DNA of 64,000 nt from an uncultured Aquimarina sp. GTDB lineage: Bacteria; Bacteroidota; Bacteroidia; Flavobacteriales; Flavobacteriaceae. The stretch lies in the NCBI GenBank assembly GCA_947500545.1, contig CANMSO010000005.1, positions 186,001-250,000 on the forward strand, read 5' to 3'. A model generated the notes under the pieces. It was given only the letters and a program-made list of their open reading frames with translations, did not search any database and had not been told where the DNA came from. Made by a program: the position numbers and the translations under genes. Every line of letters starts with the position of its first letter. The stretch's first letter is position 1. Positions 1 through 9,506 of this stretch are shown piece by piece.

Positions 1-2462
1 TCAGGGTTTTCATCATTTATTACTATAGCGCCGCCTTCAACAACAGGTCTTCCACTTGCATCACGTTTTACTACCTGTGCATAAATATCTCCGTAAGAAC
101 CTCCTTCTACAAGATAAGATGCAAAGGTATTTACACCTGGAGGCGAAACTACTTGATTATCAATTTGTACATCATCAGATGGGTTACTAATTTCTTTAAC
201 CTCGTTATCATTGCTAGCAAAATTTATATTTGATGTCCATTTGAAGTTTTCTGTTTGTATAGGTACTATAAAAACAGAGCCTTCAAAACCTTGATTAATA
301 ATATCCCCAGAATTAACACCTACTGTTACAGATCCTGTACCTGTAGAAACAGGTACCTGAAAATATTGATCTATTGTACTTGTATGATAATAACCTATAT
401 CAAAACCAAATCTATTATCAAAAAATCGCCATTCTGTACCAAATTCATATGAAGTCTGTTGTTCTGGACGCACCTCCCCAAGAGGACGTACCGGATCAAG
501 CGGGTTTAAACCTCCGCCAAACAAAATTTGTCTCTCTGGGAATACTGTATTGGCAGGAACGTCATTCCCTACTTCTGCGTAAGATCCTCGGATTTTTGCA
601 AATGAAATCTTATCACCCATATCAAAGATCTCGCTTAAAACACCGGTAAGCCCCACAGATGGATAGAAGTATGAATTGTTACCAGATGGTAATGAAGATG
701 ACCAATCATTACGAGCTGTCAAATCAACAAACAATTGGTCATTAAACCCAATGGTTGTGCTGGCAAATACAGAATTTACTTTTTTCTCTAATGACGTTTG
801 AGAAAAAGATACTCCCGGATTTGCATTAAAATTCTGAATAGAAAAAACATTTGCAAATTGTAATCCTCCATTTGTACCAGAATCTGCATTCAAAATTTCT
901 ATAGAATTTCTTGTTGTGCTTGCTCCAATATTTGCAGATACTGTAATGTTATTAAACTGTTTATTTATGGTTGCAATTACATCTCCATAAATTTGTCTTA
1001 TATCTTGTTCATTAAAAATGTATCTTCCGTTTATTGGAGCTAAGGTCGCTTCTGTAGTTGCAAATACTTCTTTGTCATATCCCAAAAAAGTCTGATCATA
1101 AGTACCCCTGGTTTGCAATGACAACCAATCACTAATCTTAAATTTTAGATTCATAGAAGCCAATAATTTTCTATTGGTATCTTCACTTGCATTTCTATTG
1201 AGTATCCAATATGGATTTTGCTCAATATCTGATGTAGCTCTAAACCATCTTTGACTTTGAATATTCCTATCTGAATCTAGTTCTTCAAAGTTTTCATAAT
1301 CAGAAAGTCGTTCTCCCGGCGAATCAAAATTATATGCTCCCACTAATGGGTTAAAATATAAACCAGATACCGGACGGTTGTCAATGGTTTGCGTTGTAGC
1401 TAAAACACTAGCATTAGCGGTCAACACCCCATCAAAAAATTTGGCCGTTTCTCTAATATTAATTGTATGCTGCTTTAGATCATTAGTCGGTAATACCCCA
1501 GATGCAAAAGTATTAGAATATGAAAAATACGTTTGTGCGTTTTCTGTACCTCCAGAAGCTGAAACAGAAGTGATAGAAGTAACCCCTGAGTTAAAAAAAT
1601 CTTCAATATTATTTTCTGCTTCGTCATTTAAATCTATGTAATACGCTGCACTTTCCGCAAACACATTAGAAGAAAAATTTACTTTAAAACTTCCTGCTCT
1701 CCCCTTTTTTGTTGTAATTAGTATTACACCATTTAAACCAGCACTACCGTATAATGCAGATGCAGAGGCACCTTTTAACACCGTCAATGATTCGATGTCA
1801 TCAGGATTAATGAGTGCCAAAACATCTCCCCCATCTTTATTTCCTCCATTAAGATCTCCAAATGTATCTATAGGTTGTCCTCCTGTTGGATTGGATAATG
1901 GAATTCCGTCAACCACATATAATGGTTGATTGTTTCCTAAAGAAGAATTACCACGTAATGTAACTTTTACTGACCCTCCTGCTCCAGAAGAACTACGATT
2001 AATAACTACTCCAGATATTTTACCTGAAAGGCTATTTACCGGGTTCGTTTGCCTTACTTTACTAAGCTCAGCGGCATTAATATCCTGAGCGGCATACGTA
2101 AGCGATTTTCTGCTTTTCTGAATACCTAAAGCAGTAACCACTACATCATCAAGCTGTTCTAAGTTTTCTTCCATTGAAACATCTATCATATTAGATGCTC
2201 CCACTGTCATAGAAATTGGTATTAAACCTACATAACTGAAATCTAAAACATCGCTCGAAGATGCTTCAATTGTATATCGGCCATCAAAATCTGTTTGTAC
2301 TCCTCTTGTTGTTCCCTTTACAACAACATTCACTCCCGGAATTGGCGTAGCATTTGCACCTTTAGAAGTTACTGTCCCCGAAATTGTTTTTTCTTGTGCT
2401 TTTACCTGCTGAATGATTAACAATGATAAAAAAGTAGAAAAAATCAAAATAGTTTTTTTCAT
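1..2462 (-). CDS. SusC/RagA family TonB-linked outer membrane receptor (C-terminus outside window)
   Basis: The gene reads leftward from an ATG at 2462 and stays open to the window edge, giving about 820 residues, so the C-terminal part of the barrel is missing (the family is usually about 1000 residues). A signal peptide ends near VKAQE. A carboxypeptidase-regulatory-like domain follows (GANATPIPGVNVVVKGT), then the TonB plug with the typical VVTALGIQKSRKSLTYA start and the SALYGSAGLNGVILITTKKG motif. SusC-type receptors import glycans or peptides through the outer membrane with a SusD lipoprotein, powered by TonB. The SusD partner would lie to the left, outside the window. The gene is divergent from the LytS kinase at 2706, so the two may share control. 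Confidence 0.93.
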   Translation of the reverse strand, partial: MKKTILIFSTFLSLLIIQQVKAQEKTISGTVTSKGANATPIPGVNVVVKGTTRGVQTDFDGRYTIEASSSDVLDFSYVGLIPISMTVGASNMIDVSMEENLEQLDDVVVTALGIQKSRKSLTYAAQDINAAELSKVRQTNPVNSLSGKISGVVINRSSSGAGGSVKVTLRGNSSLGNNQPLYVVDGIPLSNPTGGQPIDTFGDLNGGNKDGGDVLALINPDDIESLTVLKGASASALYGSAGLNGVILITTKKGRAGSFKVNFSSNVFAESAAYYIDLNDEAENNIEDFFNSGVTSITSVSASGGTENAQTYFSYSNTFASGVLPTNDLKQHTINIRETAKFFDGVLTANASVLATTQTIDNRPVSGLYFNPLVGAYNFDSPGERLSDYENFEELDSDRNIQSQRWFRATSDIEQNPYWILNRNASEDTNRKLLASMNLKFKISDWLSLQTRGTYDQTFLGYDKEVFATTEATLAPINGRYIFNEQDIRQIYGDVIATINKQFNNITVSANIGASTTRNSIEILNADSGTNGGLQFANVFSIQNFNANPGVSFSQTSLEKKVNSVFASTTIGFNDQLFVDLTARNDWSSSLPSGNNSYFYPSVGLTGVLSEIFDMGDKISFAKIRGSYAEVGNDVPANTVFPERQILFGGGLNPLDPVRPLGEVRPEQQTSYEFGTEWRFFDNRFGFDIGYYHTSTIDQYFQVPVSTGTGSVTVGVNSGDIINQGFEGSVFIVPIQTENFKWTSNINFASNDNEVKEISNPSDDVQIDNQVVSPPGVNTFASYLVEGGSYGDIYAQVVKRDASGRPVVEGGAIVINDENP

Positions 2463-2705
2463 GAAATTAAGATTGAATTTGTTCGTTTATTCTTTTCTAA
2501 AGGTATATCTGAATAAAATTAAAATGGAAATTAAATATCCAAACAACACAAAAGAAACAATAAACAGCACAATTTCGGATACAAGTGTTTTGGAAATTAA
2601 CTCATTTTAAAATAATCCTTCAACTATTTTGCTTTTAAACAAAAAAACACATAATTTTTTCACGTTTTTTAACAGTTTTTTACAAAATAATGCCACAAAA
2701 AGGAA

Positions 2706-3755
2706 ATGCTCAATTGGATATCTAAAACATACAACAATCAAATTTCTTTAAAATATCATCTCTTATTTTGGGTTGGTTATTTTATGATAAATTTTATCCG
2801 TTGGGGGAGTTATTTTGACGATTACACATATTCCTTAAAATCAAACTTGGTTGAGTTTCCAATTCATATTCTACTTACTTATTTCAATATTTTCTACCTA
2901 ATTCCAAAATTTATTCTGAAGAAAAAGTTTTTGCTATACTTTGTATACCTTATGCTTGCTTTAGCTACAGTTTATGTAGTTAGAACCGGGCTAAATTATT
3001 TTCTAGTAACAGAAAATATATGGCCAGAAGCCGAAGGAAGCCAACGTGCTTTCAGTTTTAATCACATTTTAGCTGTAATTATAGGAGAGCTTTATGTGGT
3101 AGCATTGGTTACTGCTATCAAACTCACCGCAGATTGGATTACCGAACGCACCAAAAATGAGTCACTAAAACAGCTTCAGCTACAAACAGAATTAAGGTAC
3201 TTGAAATCTCAAATTCAACCTCATTTCTTTTTTAACACCTTAAATAATTTGTACTCTTTAATCATTGAAAAATCTGAAAAGGCTTCTGATGTCGTTCTCA
3301 AACTATCAGAAATCATGCAATATGTACTATATGATGTTAAAGAACCTAAGATAGAATTACTTAATGAGATAAATTACATTCATAGTTATCTAGAATTAGA
3401 AGAATTGCGACATGGAAACAAAGTCTCCTCAAAAATAGAAATTAAAGGAGATATCGATAACATCAATATACCACCATTGTTACTTTTACCGTTCATTGAA
3501 AACTGTTTTAAGCACGGAACTAAAAACAATGGCCTTATTAATTTGAACATTTATTTTGAAAACTCGAAGGATGAACAGCTTATCTTTAAAGCAAAGAATA
3601 ATTTCAACCTTCATAATAAGATTGTAGAAAAACATGGAATAGGAATAGAAAACATAAGACGGCGATTGGAGCTTTTATATAAAAATAAGTATTTGCTAGA
3701 AACTAAAATCATAGGTGATACTTTTAATGTATTACTAAAAATCCCAATTTTATGA
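2706..3755 (+). CDS. LytS/YpdA-type sensor histidine kinase
   Basis: This is an integral-membrane kinase of 349 residues. Hydrophobic segments lie near residues 20-35, 50-70, 76-100 and 120-145. A His_kinase domain follows, with the motif QIQPHFFFNTLNNLY (predicted phospho-accepting His173), and then a C-terminal ATPase domain (LLPFIENCFKHG as N-box, HGIGIENIRRRL as G-box). The ATG at 2706 is preceded by an A-rich AAAAGGA stretch. The stop overlaps the start of the response regulator at 3752, so the two are co-translated. The signal is unknown; the symporter and peptidase that follow suggest a nutrient. The assignment to family is secure, the ligand is not. Confidence 0.92.
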   Translation: MLNWISKTYNNQISLKYHLLFWVGYFMINFIRWGSYFDDYTYSLKSNLVEFPIHILLTYFNIFYLIPKFILKKKFLLYFVYLMLALATVYVVRTGLNYFLVTENIWPEAEGSQRAFSFNHILAVIIGELYVVALVTAIKLTADWITERTKNESLKQLQLQTELRYLKSQIQPHFFFNTLNNLYSLIIEKSEKASDVVLKLSEIMQYVLYDVKEPKIELLNEINYIHSYLELEELRHGNKVSSKIEIKGDIDNINIPPLLLLPFIENCFKHGTKNNGLINLNIYFENSKDEQLIFKAKNNFNLHNKIVEKHGIGIENIRRRLELLYKNKYLLETKIIGDTFNVLLKIPIL

Positions 3756-4477
3756 GCATAAAGTGTATAATCATAGACGATGAGCCATTAGCCATAAAGG
3801 TAATAGAATCGCATTTGGCCGAGTTCAAAAATATTGAATTGGTCAATTCTTTTGACAATCCATTAGATGCCATCCCCACCATTGAAAGTGGAGACATTGA
3901 TGCGGTATTCCTAGATATCAATATGCCAGGAATGAGTGGGTTAGATTTTATTAAAAATAGTAGACATGATTATCATATAATTATTACAACAGCATACAGA
4001 GAATATGCAGTAGAGAGTTTTGAATTAGATGTTTTGGATTATTTGGTTAAACCAATCCCTTTTAACAGATTCTTAAAAACTATAAACAAATTAAACCAAA
4101 CAATAAACCAGAGTCATTCTAAAACTGGTGATTATTTAGGAAATAAGGAGCCTTTTATTTTCCTAAAGGTCGATAAAAAGCTAGTCAAAATTTTGCTTAA
4201 AGACATCTTGTTTATTGAAAGTCTCAAAGATTACATTAAAGTGATTACCACACACGGTAATTACCTAGTACACAAATCACTAACAGGAATTACAGACGAA
4301 CTACCCAAGTCCAATTTCATACGAGTTCATAGATCTTATACCATTGCAATTGACAAAATAAAATCAGTAGAAGGCAATTTGATTGAAATTGACACCAAAA
4401 GAATCCCTATAGGACGTAATTATGTTAAGCATGTAAAAGAAACCATTTTTAATAACAATAAAGATTTACACATTTAA
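3752..4477 (+). CDS. LytTR-family response regulator
   Basis: A 241-residue regulator with an N-terminal receiver (IIDDEPLAI acidic pair, VFLDINMP with phospho-acceptor Asp55, and LVKP lysine near 104) and a C-terminal LytTR DNA-binding domain (from about residue 135; FLKVDKKLVKILLKDI, then ESLKDYIKVIT and FIRVHRSYTI). Its ATG overlaps the kinase stop by four bases, which makes them a cognate pair. The symporter gene begins only 12 bases after its stop, so the pair probably regulates, or is transcribed with, the transport and peptidase genes downstream. The divergent SusC gene is another possible target (inference). Confidence 0.93.
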   Translation: MSIKCIIIDDEPLAIKVIESHLAEFKNIELVNSFDNPLDAIPTIESGDIDAVFLDINMPGMSGLDFIKNSRHDYHIIITTAYREYAVESFELDVLDYLVKPIPFNRFLKTINKLNQTINQSHSKTGDYLGNKEPFIFLKVDKKLVKILLKDILFIESLKDYIKVITTHGNYLVHKSLTGITDELPKSNFIRVHRSYTIAIDKIKSVEGNLIEIDTKRIPIGRNYVKHVKETIFNNNKDLHI

Positions 4478-4489
4478 AAAATCATCTTA

Positions 4490-6430
4490 ATGATCACACT
4501 TTCCAATTTAGACATCATTCTAATATTTTCATTTTTCACATTAACTCTAGTTATCGGGATTGTAGTTTCGAAAAAATCCGGGAAAAACACTAGTGAATTT
4601 TTCTTATCCGGAAGAAACATGCCCTGGTGGCTTTTAGGGTTATCTATGGTTGCAACTACTTTTTCTACTGACACCCCTAATCTGGTAACAGATATTGTTA
4701 GAAAAGGCGGTGTTTCTGGTAACTGGGCTTGGTGGGCTTTTTTGATTACGGGCCTACTAACAGTATTTGTCTATGCAAAATTATGGAGAAAATCTAATGT
4801 AAATACCGATATAGAATTCTACGACCTTCGCTATGGGGGAAAACCGGCTCATTTCCTAAGAGGTTTTCGTGCGATTTATCTAGGTGTTATTTTTAACGTC
4901 CTCGCCATGTCGGGAGTAACACTTGCAGCTATTAAAATAGGCCAAGTAATGCTGGGGCTCTCTGCTTTTGAAACAGTAGGCATAGCATCATTAGTAACTG
5001 TAATTTTTAGTGCGGTTGGAGGTTTTAAAGGAGTTGTTTATACAGATTTTATATTGTTTTTCACAGCGCTGGTAGGTGCAGTTGGTGCTGCTTACTATAT
5101 TGTGAATTTACCTGAAGTTGATGGTGTCGCTAATCTGATTACTCATCCCCAGGTTATAGACAAAATCTCATTATTGCCTGATTTTGATAATACAGAATTA
5201 CTTGTTGTATTATTGATTATCCCACTAGCTGTACAATGGTGGAGCTCTTGGTATCCGGGTGCAGAACCAGGTGGTGGTGGATATATAGCACAGCGTATGC
5301 TCGCTGCTAAAGATGAAAACCACGCTATTGGTGCTACTTTTTTCTTTAACATTATGCATTATGCAATACGCCCATGGCCATGGATTCTTGTTGCTCTTGC
5401 TTCATTAGTATTATATCCTATGGATGATCCCAATACCATGGAGGCTGCGAAACAAAACTATGTCGAAATGCAAACATTGGAAGAAACCAGAACTCTTACT
5501 GATGAAGAAAAAGATAGAATGGACGCTTATTATTTTGCGTCAGAAGGACTTACTGCCATTCGCGAAGCCTTCCCAGAAGATAAGGTTCAAAAAGACAAAA
5601 TAGGTCACGATATTGCCTATTCTGCTATGCTAACCAGGTTACCTTCTGGTTTGCTAGGAATAGTACTGGCATCACTTATAGCTGCATTTATGTCAACGAT
5701 TTCTACACACCTCAACTGGGGATCTTCCTATATCGTAAACGATTTCTATACGCAGCAAGTAAACAAAAATGCCTCTGAAAAAGAACTTGTACGGGTAGGT
5801 AGAATTTCTACTGCAATATTAATGGTGTTGAGCGCTTTATTAGCGCTATTACTTACCAATGCAAAACAAATTTTTGATTATATCATCATGTTTGGTGCCG
5901 GTACCGGATTAATTTTTATCCTTAGATGGTTTTGGTGGCGAATCAATGCGTGGAGTGAGATTTCGGCAATGTTTGCTTCTGGTATTGTTTCGGTTATCTT
6001 TAATTTAGAATCTGTTAATCTTGCCTTGTTTCAAGAAGGAATGTTACCCGGTTGGTCAAAATATCCAATAGTAGTTGGTATTACCACAATTATCTGGGTC
6101 GCGGTAACTTATTTAACCAAACCAGAAGATGATAAGGTATTATTCGATTTTTACAAGAAAATACAGCCAGGAGGGCCAGGCTGGAAAACAACACTTCAGG
6201 CAGCAGAAAAACAAGGGGTAACCATTAAAACTGATTTTACTCAATGGAGCGTGCCCTCGGGAATCTTAGCAATGCTTGTAGCCTCTGTTCTTATCTACGG
6301 GGTACTATTTGCAATGGGGTACTGGATCTATGGCAACTATACCCTTGCCATAATTTTAACAATTGTTGTGATTATTGCAACCTACATTTTAAGTAAGTTG
6401 TGGAAGAAAATCAGAACTACCATTTTATAA
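4490..6430 (+). CDS. Sodium:solute symporter (SSS family)
   Basis: A polytopic inner-membrane protein of 646 residues with SSS-family features: TM1 near residues 7-25, the loop FFLSGRNMPWWLLGLSMVATTFSTDTPNLV around 39-68, and FMSTISTHLNWGSSYIVNDFY near 400, which contains the conserved STISTHLNWG segment. SSS proteins couple Na+ entry to uptake of sugars, amino acids, nucleosides and similar solutes. The substrate cannot be read from sequence. It sits 12 bases after the LytTR regulator and 15 bases before the M1 peptidase, which makes a peptide or amino-acid substrate plausible. This is the long Bacteroidota-type version with an insertion near residues 305-365. Confidence 0.93.
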   Translation: MITLSNLDIILIFSFFTLTLVIGIVVSKKSGKNTSEFFLSGRNMPWWLLGLSMVATTFSTDTPNLVTDIVRKGGVSGNWAWWAFLITGLLTVFVYAKLWRKSNVNTDIEFYDLRYGGKPAHFLRGFRAIYLGVIFNVLAMSGVTLAAIKIGQVMLGLSAFETVGIASLVTVIFSAVGGFKGVVYTDFILFFTALVGAVGAAYYIVNLPEVDGVANLITHPQVIDKISLLPDFDNTELLVVLLIIPLAVQWWSSWYPGAEPGGGGYIAQRMLAAKDENHAIGATFFFNIMHYAIRPWPWILVALASLVLYPMDDPNTMEAAKQNYVEMQTLEETRTLTDEEKDRMDAYYFASEGLTAIREAFPEDKVQKDKIGHDIAYSAMLTRLPSGLLGIVLASLIAAFMSTISTHLNWGSSYIVNDFYTQQVNKNASEKELVRVGRISTAILMVLSALLALLLTNAKQIFDYIIMFGAGTGLIFILRWFWWRINAWSEISAMFASGIVSVIFNLESVNLALFQEGMLPGWSKYPIVVGITTIIWVAVTYLTKPEDDKVLFDFYKKIQPGGPGWKTTLQAAEKQGVTIKTDFTQWSVPSGILAMLVASVLIYGVLFAMGYWIYGNYTLAIILTIVVIIATYILSKLWKKIRTTIL

Positions 6431-6445
6431 TTTTTTAGGTATTAT

Positions 6446-8068
6446 ATGAATAGATCACACTTAACACTACTATTTTTATTGTTTACATTTTTTGTTTTTG
6501 CACAAGAACATCAATTTACGCGTCAGGATACACTTCGCGGATCGATTACACCTGAACGTGAATGGTGGGATTTGACATATTACCATCTTGATATTAAAGT
6601 TGACCCAGACAACAAAACGATTAAAGGCAAAAATACGATTCAATATAAAGTGCTAAAAAATCATAATGTGATTCAAATTGATCTACAGCCACCTTTGAAA
6701 ATTGAAAAAGTAATTCAAAATGATGAAGAATTAAAAGTAAAATCTGATGGTAATGCACATTTTATTACACTTTCTGCAGAGCAAAAAGAAAATAGCATTA
6801 ACACCATAGAAGTCTTCTACAGTGGAAAACCTCGCGAAGCTGTTAGAGCACCTTGGGATGGTGGTATTTCATGGAAAAAAGATAATAATGGTAAGCATTT
6901 TGTTGCATCATCATGTCAGGGATTAGGAGCAAGTATTTGGTGGCCCAACAAAGATCATATGTATGATGAAGTCGACAGTCTTTTAATAAGTGTTAATGTG
7001 CCAAAAAACCTAATGAATGTGTCCAACGGACGATTACGAAAAGTAGAAGATCACGATAATAATACTAAAACATTTCACTGGTTTGTAAATAATCCAATTA
7101 ATAATTATGGGGTAAATATAAACATCGGAGATTATGTACATTTTGGAGAGAAGTATGAAGGCGAAAAGGGTACACTTGATATGGATTATTATGTGTTACG
7201 AGATAATCTAGAAAAAGCCAAAGAGCAATTCAAAGATGCTCCCAAAATGATTAAAGCCTTTGAGCATTGGTTTGGTCCCTACCCTTTTTATGAAGATAGT
7301 TTTAAACTGGTTGAAGTACCCTATTTGGGGATGGAGCATCAAAGCTCTGTGACTTATGGCAATAAATATGTTAATGGTTACTTGGGAAATGATCTTTCAG
7401 GTTCTGGATGGGGTTTAAAGTTTGATTTTATCATTATTCACGAAGCCGGCCATGAATGGTTTGCCAATAATATTACTTATAAAGACGCAGCAGACATGTG
7501 GGTGCATGAAGGATTTACGGCATATTCTGAAAATTTGTTTCTTGATTATCATTATGGGAAGAAAGCATCGTCAGAATATGTGATAGGGACCAGAAGACAT
7601 ATTCTAAATGACAAACCTGTTGTTGGAGTTTATAATGTTAACAACGAAGGATCTAGTGATATGTATTATAAAGGTGCCAATATGTTACATACACTAAGAC
7701 AACTTATCGAAGATGATGAAAAATGGCGATCTATTTTAAGAGGACTTAATAAAGAATTCTATCATCAGACGGTTACTTCACAACAAATCGAAGATTATAT
7801 AAGTGTCGCAACTAAAATAGATCTTACTGAGTTTTTTAATCAATACCTTAGAACAACCAAAATTCCCACTTTAGAATATAACTTAAAAGAGGGGAAATTG
7901 AAATACCGATATACTGATATTGTTGAAAAATTTGACATGCCTGTGCGCATTATTATAGGTGATTCTTCAAAATGGATACAACCAAACGCAGATTGGCAAA
8001 CTATGGATGTGGAAGGAAGTAAATTAAGTATAGATCCTAATTTTTATGTGAATGTGAAATCACTGTAA
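6446..8068 (+). CDS. Secreted M1-family zinc metallopeptidase
   Basis: A 540-residue protein with an N-terminal signal peptide ending near VFAQE. The N-terminal beta domain is followed by the M1 catalytic domain. The zinc site is HEAGH (His332, His336) with the third ligand Glu355 in WVHEGFTAYSE, exactly the HExxH-x18-E spacing of the family. The exopeptidase motif is in the altered form YLGMEHQSSVTYG rather than strict GAMEN, as is common in secreted Bacteroidota M1 enzymes. It probably trims peptides in the periplasm or outside the cell. The start of the following DUF2867 reading frame overlaps its stop codon by one base. Confidence 0.93.
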   Translation: MNRSHLTLLFLLFTFFVFAQEHQFTRQDTLRGSITPEREWWDLTYYHLDIKVDPDNKTIKGKNTIQYKVLKNHNVIQIDLQPPLKIEKVIQNDEELKVKSDGNAHFITLSAEQKENSINTIEVFYSGKPREAVRAPWDGGISWKKDNNGKHFVASSCQGLGASIWWPNKDHMYDEVDSLLISVNVPKNLMNVSNGRLRKVEDHDNNTKTFHWFVNNPINNYGVNINIGDYVHFGEKYEGEKGTLDMDYYVLRDNLEKAKEQFKDAPKMIKAFEHWFGPYPFYEDSFKLVEVPYLGMEHQSSVTYGNKYVNGYLGNDLSGSGWGLKFDFIIIHEAGHEWFANNITYKDAADMWVHEGFTAYSENLFLDYHYGKKASSEYVIGTRRHILNDKPVVGVYNVNNEGSSDMYYKGANMLHTLRQLIEDDEKWRSILRGLNKEFYHQTVTSQQIEDYISVATKIDLTEFFNQYLRTTKIPTLEYNLKEGKLKYRYTDIVEKFDMPVRIIIGDSSKWIQPNADWQTMDVEGSKLSIDPNFYVNVKSL

Positions 8069-8591
8069 TGAAAATCGAAAAAACGGCTTTCCCGGAAAAT
8101 TCTATATTATCAAAAAGCAATTGTAATTATGCAGATAGTTATTGCGGAATTATTTCTAAAGAAGATTATACAATTACATCTGCTGATATAGGTAAGGCCT
8201 TTTTTTTTTCTTCACCCAAATGGGTTACCACACTTTTAAAATTAAGAAACAAAATGGTTTCATTTTTTGGATTGAAGACGGGTGAAACTTCCAATAAAAA
8301 AGACATTCGTATTGATGATACTGATTTGGAGAAAGGAAGACAGATTGGATTATTCAAAATCTTTGATAAAACAGATAATGAACTGATTTTAGGAGAAGAC
8401 GATAAACATCTCAATTTTAGAGTTTCGTTGCTACTTGATATTCAGTCCAAAACGAAAAAAAATTAATCATTTCGACAACAGTACTATATAACAATTGGTT
8501 TGGTAGATTATATTTTTTACTCGTAAAATCATTTCACAAATTAATTGTTCCAAGTATGCTAAGAAACACAATAAAGGTACTAGAAAGTTAA
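8068..8591 (+). pseudogene. DUF2867 family protein, frameshifted in an A-tract
   Basis: The ATG at 8068 overlaps the M1 peptidase stop. The frame reads 132 residues with DUF2867 features (GEDDKHLNFRVSLLL) and then stops at 8464-8466. Directly after an eight-A run (8455-8462), the next frame continues the family's conserved C-terminus (STTVLYNNWFGRLYF, then VKSFHKLIVPSML) and stops at 8589-8591. One extra A would restore a continuous protein of about 174 residues, the usual family size. So the gene is broken by a one-base deletion in a homopolymer. It could instead be a sequencing slip or a phase-variable tract. The function of DUF2867 is unknown. Confidence 0.85.
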
Positions 8592-8610
8592 GGGTTTATA
8601 TAGCAACAAA

Positions 8611-9426
8611 ATGAAAATCTATTTCCCACAATGGCAAGGTTCTGGCACAGGTCAAAGTATTGAAACTGGTGCAGCAACAATATTTACTTACTTAGATGAT
8701 CCAAGATTTATACATATTCCGCTTTCTGATATTCCTGCAGGAAAAAATGGTCTGCGTAAATATGATATAAACAACTATGATGCTATTACAGAACAGTTAG
8801 CTAGTCTTAAAGAGAGCATTGAATCCCATAAACCCAATACTATTCAAACAATTGGAGGAGATTGCGGCTTGGAAATCGTACCTGTATCATACTTAAATCA
8901 ACAATACCCAAATCTAGGTGTAATCTGGTTTGATGCACATGCAGACATTAACCGCCCTTGCGACTCTCCTAGTTGTAACTTTCATGGTATGCCATTAAGA
9001 ACATTACTTGGTGAAGGTGAAAAAAAAATGAACCCTCTTTTGTTTTCAACTATTAAAACATCGCAAATTCATTATATAGGGTTACGTGATATAGATAAAG
9101 CAGAGAAAGATAGAATCGAAAACGGAAATATTTATGGCCCAATCAAATTGAACATTAGTGATTTGGAACAGACACTTAAATCAAAAAAAATAACTCACCT
9201 CTACCTCCATTTTGATTTTGACTGTCTTGAGCCAGAAGATTATAACAAAACCTATTACAAAGTTCCGCATGGGTTGCCAATCAAAGATGCAGAATTATGT
9301 ATCAATTCATTAAAAAACAATTTTAACATCGTTGGAAGTAGTGTATTAGAATCTATTACAACAGTTTCTTCAGAATTAAAGCCTATAGAAAGTATAATTC
9401 GACTATTGATGAAAGATGAGTTATAA
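8611..9426 (+). CDS. Arginase/agmatinase-family ureohydrolase
   Basis: A cytoplasmic protein of 271 residues with the ureohydrolase metal-binding blocks in order: IGGDCGLE (Cys85), FDAHADIN (Asp108, His110, Asp112), NFHGMPLR (substrate-side loop) and FDFDCLEPED (Asp202, Asp204). The family hydrolyses guanidino compounds (arginine, agmatine, guanidinobutyrate, formiminoglutamate) at a Mn2+ pair. The usual metal-binding His of GGDH is Cys here, so metal content or substrate may differ. A hairpin (9455-9480) follows the gene, and the frameshifted DUF2867 gene ends 19 bases upstream. The exact substrate is not assignable. Confidence 0.88.
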   Translation: MKIYFPQWQGSGTGQSIETGAATIFTYLDDPRFIHIPLSDIPAGKNGLRKYDINNYDAITEQLASLKESIESHKPNTIQTIGGDCGLEIVPVSYLNQQYPNLGVIWFDAHADINRPCDSPSCNFHGMPLRTLLGEGEKKMNPLLFSTIKTSQIHYIGLRDIDKAEKDRIENGNIYGPIKLNISDLEQTLKSKKITHLYLHFDFDCLEPEDYNKTYYKVPHGLPIKDAELCINSLKNNFNIVGSSVLESITTVSSELKPIESIIRLLMKDEL

Positions 9427-9454
9427 CTAATTTGATTTAAGAAAATTATAGGAA

Positions 9455-9480
9455 AAATATAGGAATCGTTTCCTATATTT
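9455..9480. terminator. Perfect hairpin downstream of the ureohydrolase gene
   Basis: AAATATAGGAA (9455-9465) and TTCCTATATTT (9470-9480) form a perfect 11-bp stem around the 4-base loop TCGT. It lies 28 bases after the stop at 9426 and about 26 bases before the ATG at 9507. It may terminate the ureohydrolase transcript. There is no long T-run after it, so an operator or leader structure for the next gene is an alternative. Confidence 0.55.
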
Positions 9481-9506
9481 CGATATCCGATTCAATTGCA
9501 AATAAA

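Noticed and set aside
255..649. Two short rightward reading frames within the SusC gene
   Set aside because: They lie opposite a long conserved leftward frame that matches a SusC receptor and show no family features; they are antisense shadows.
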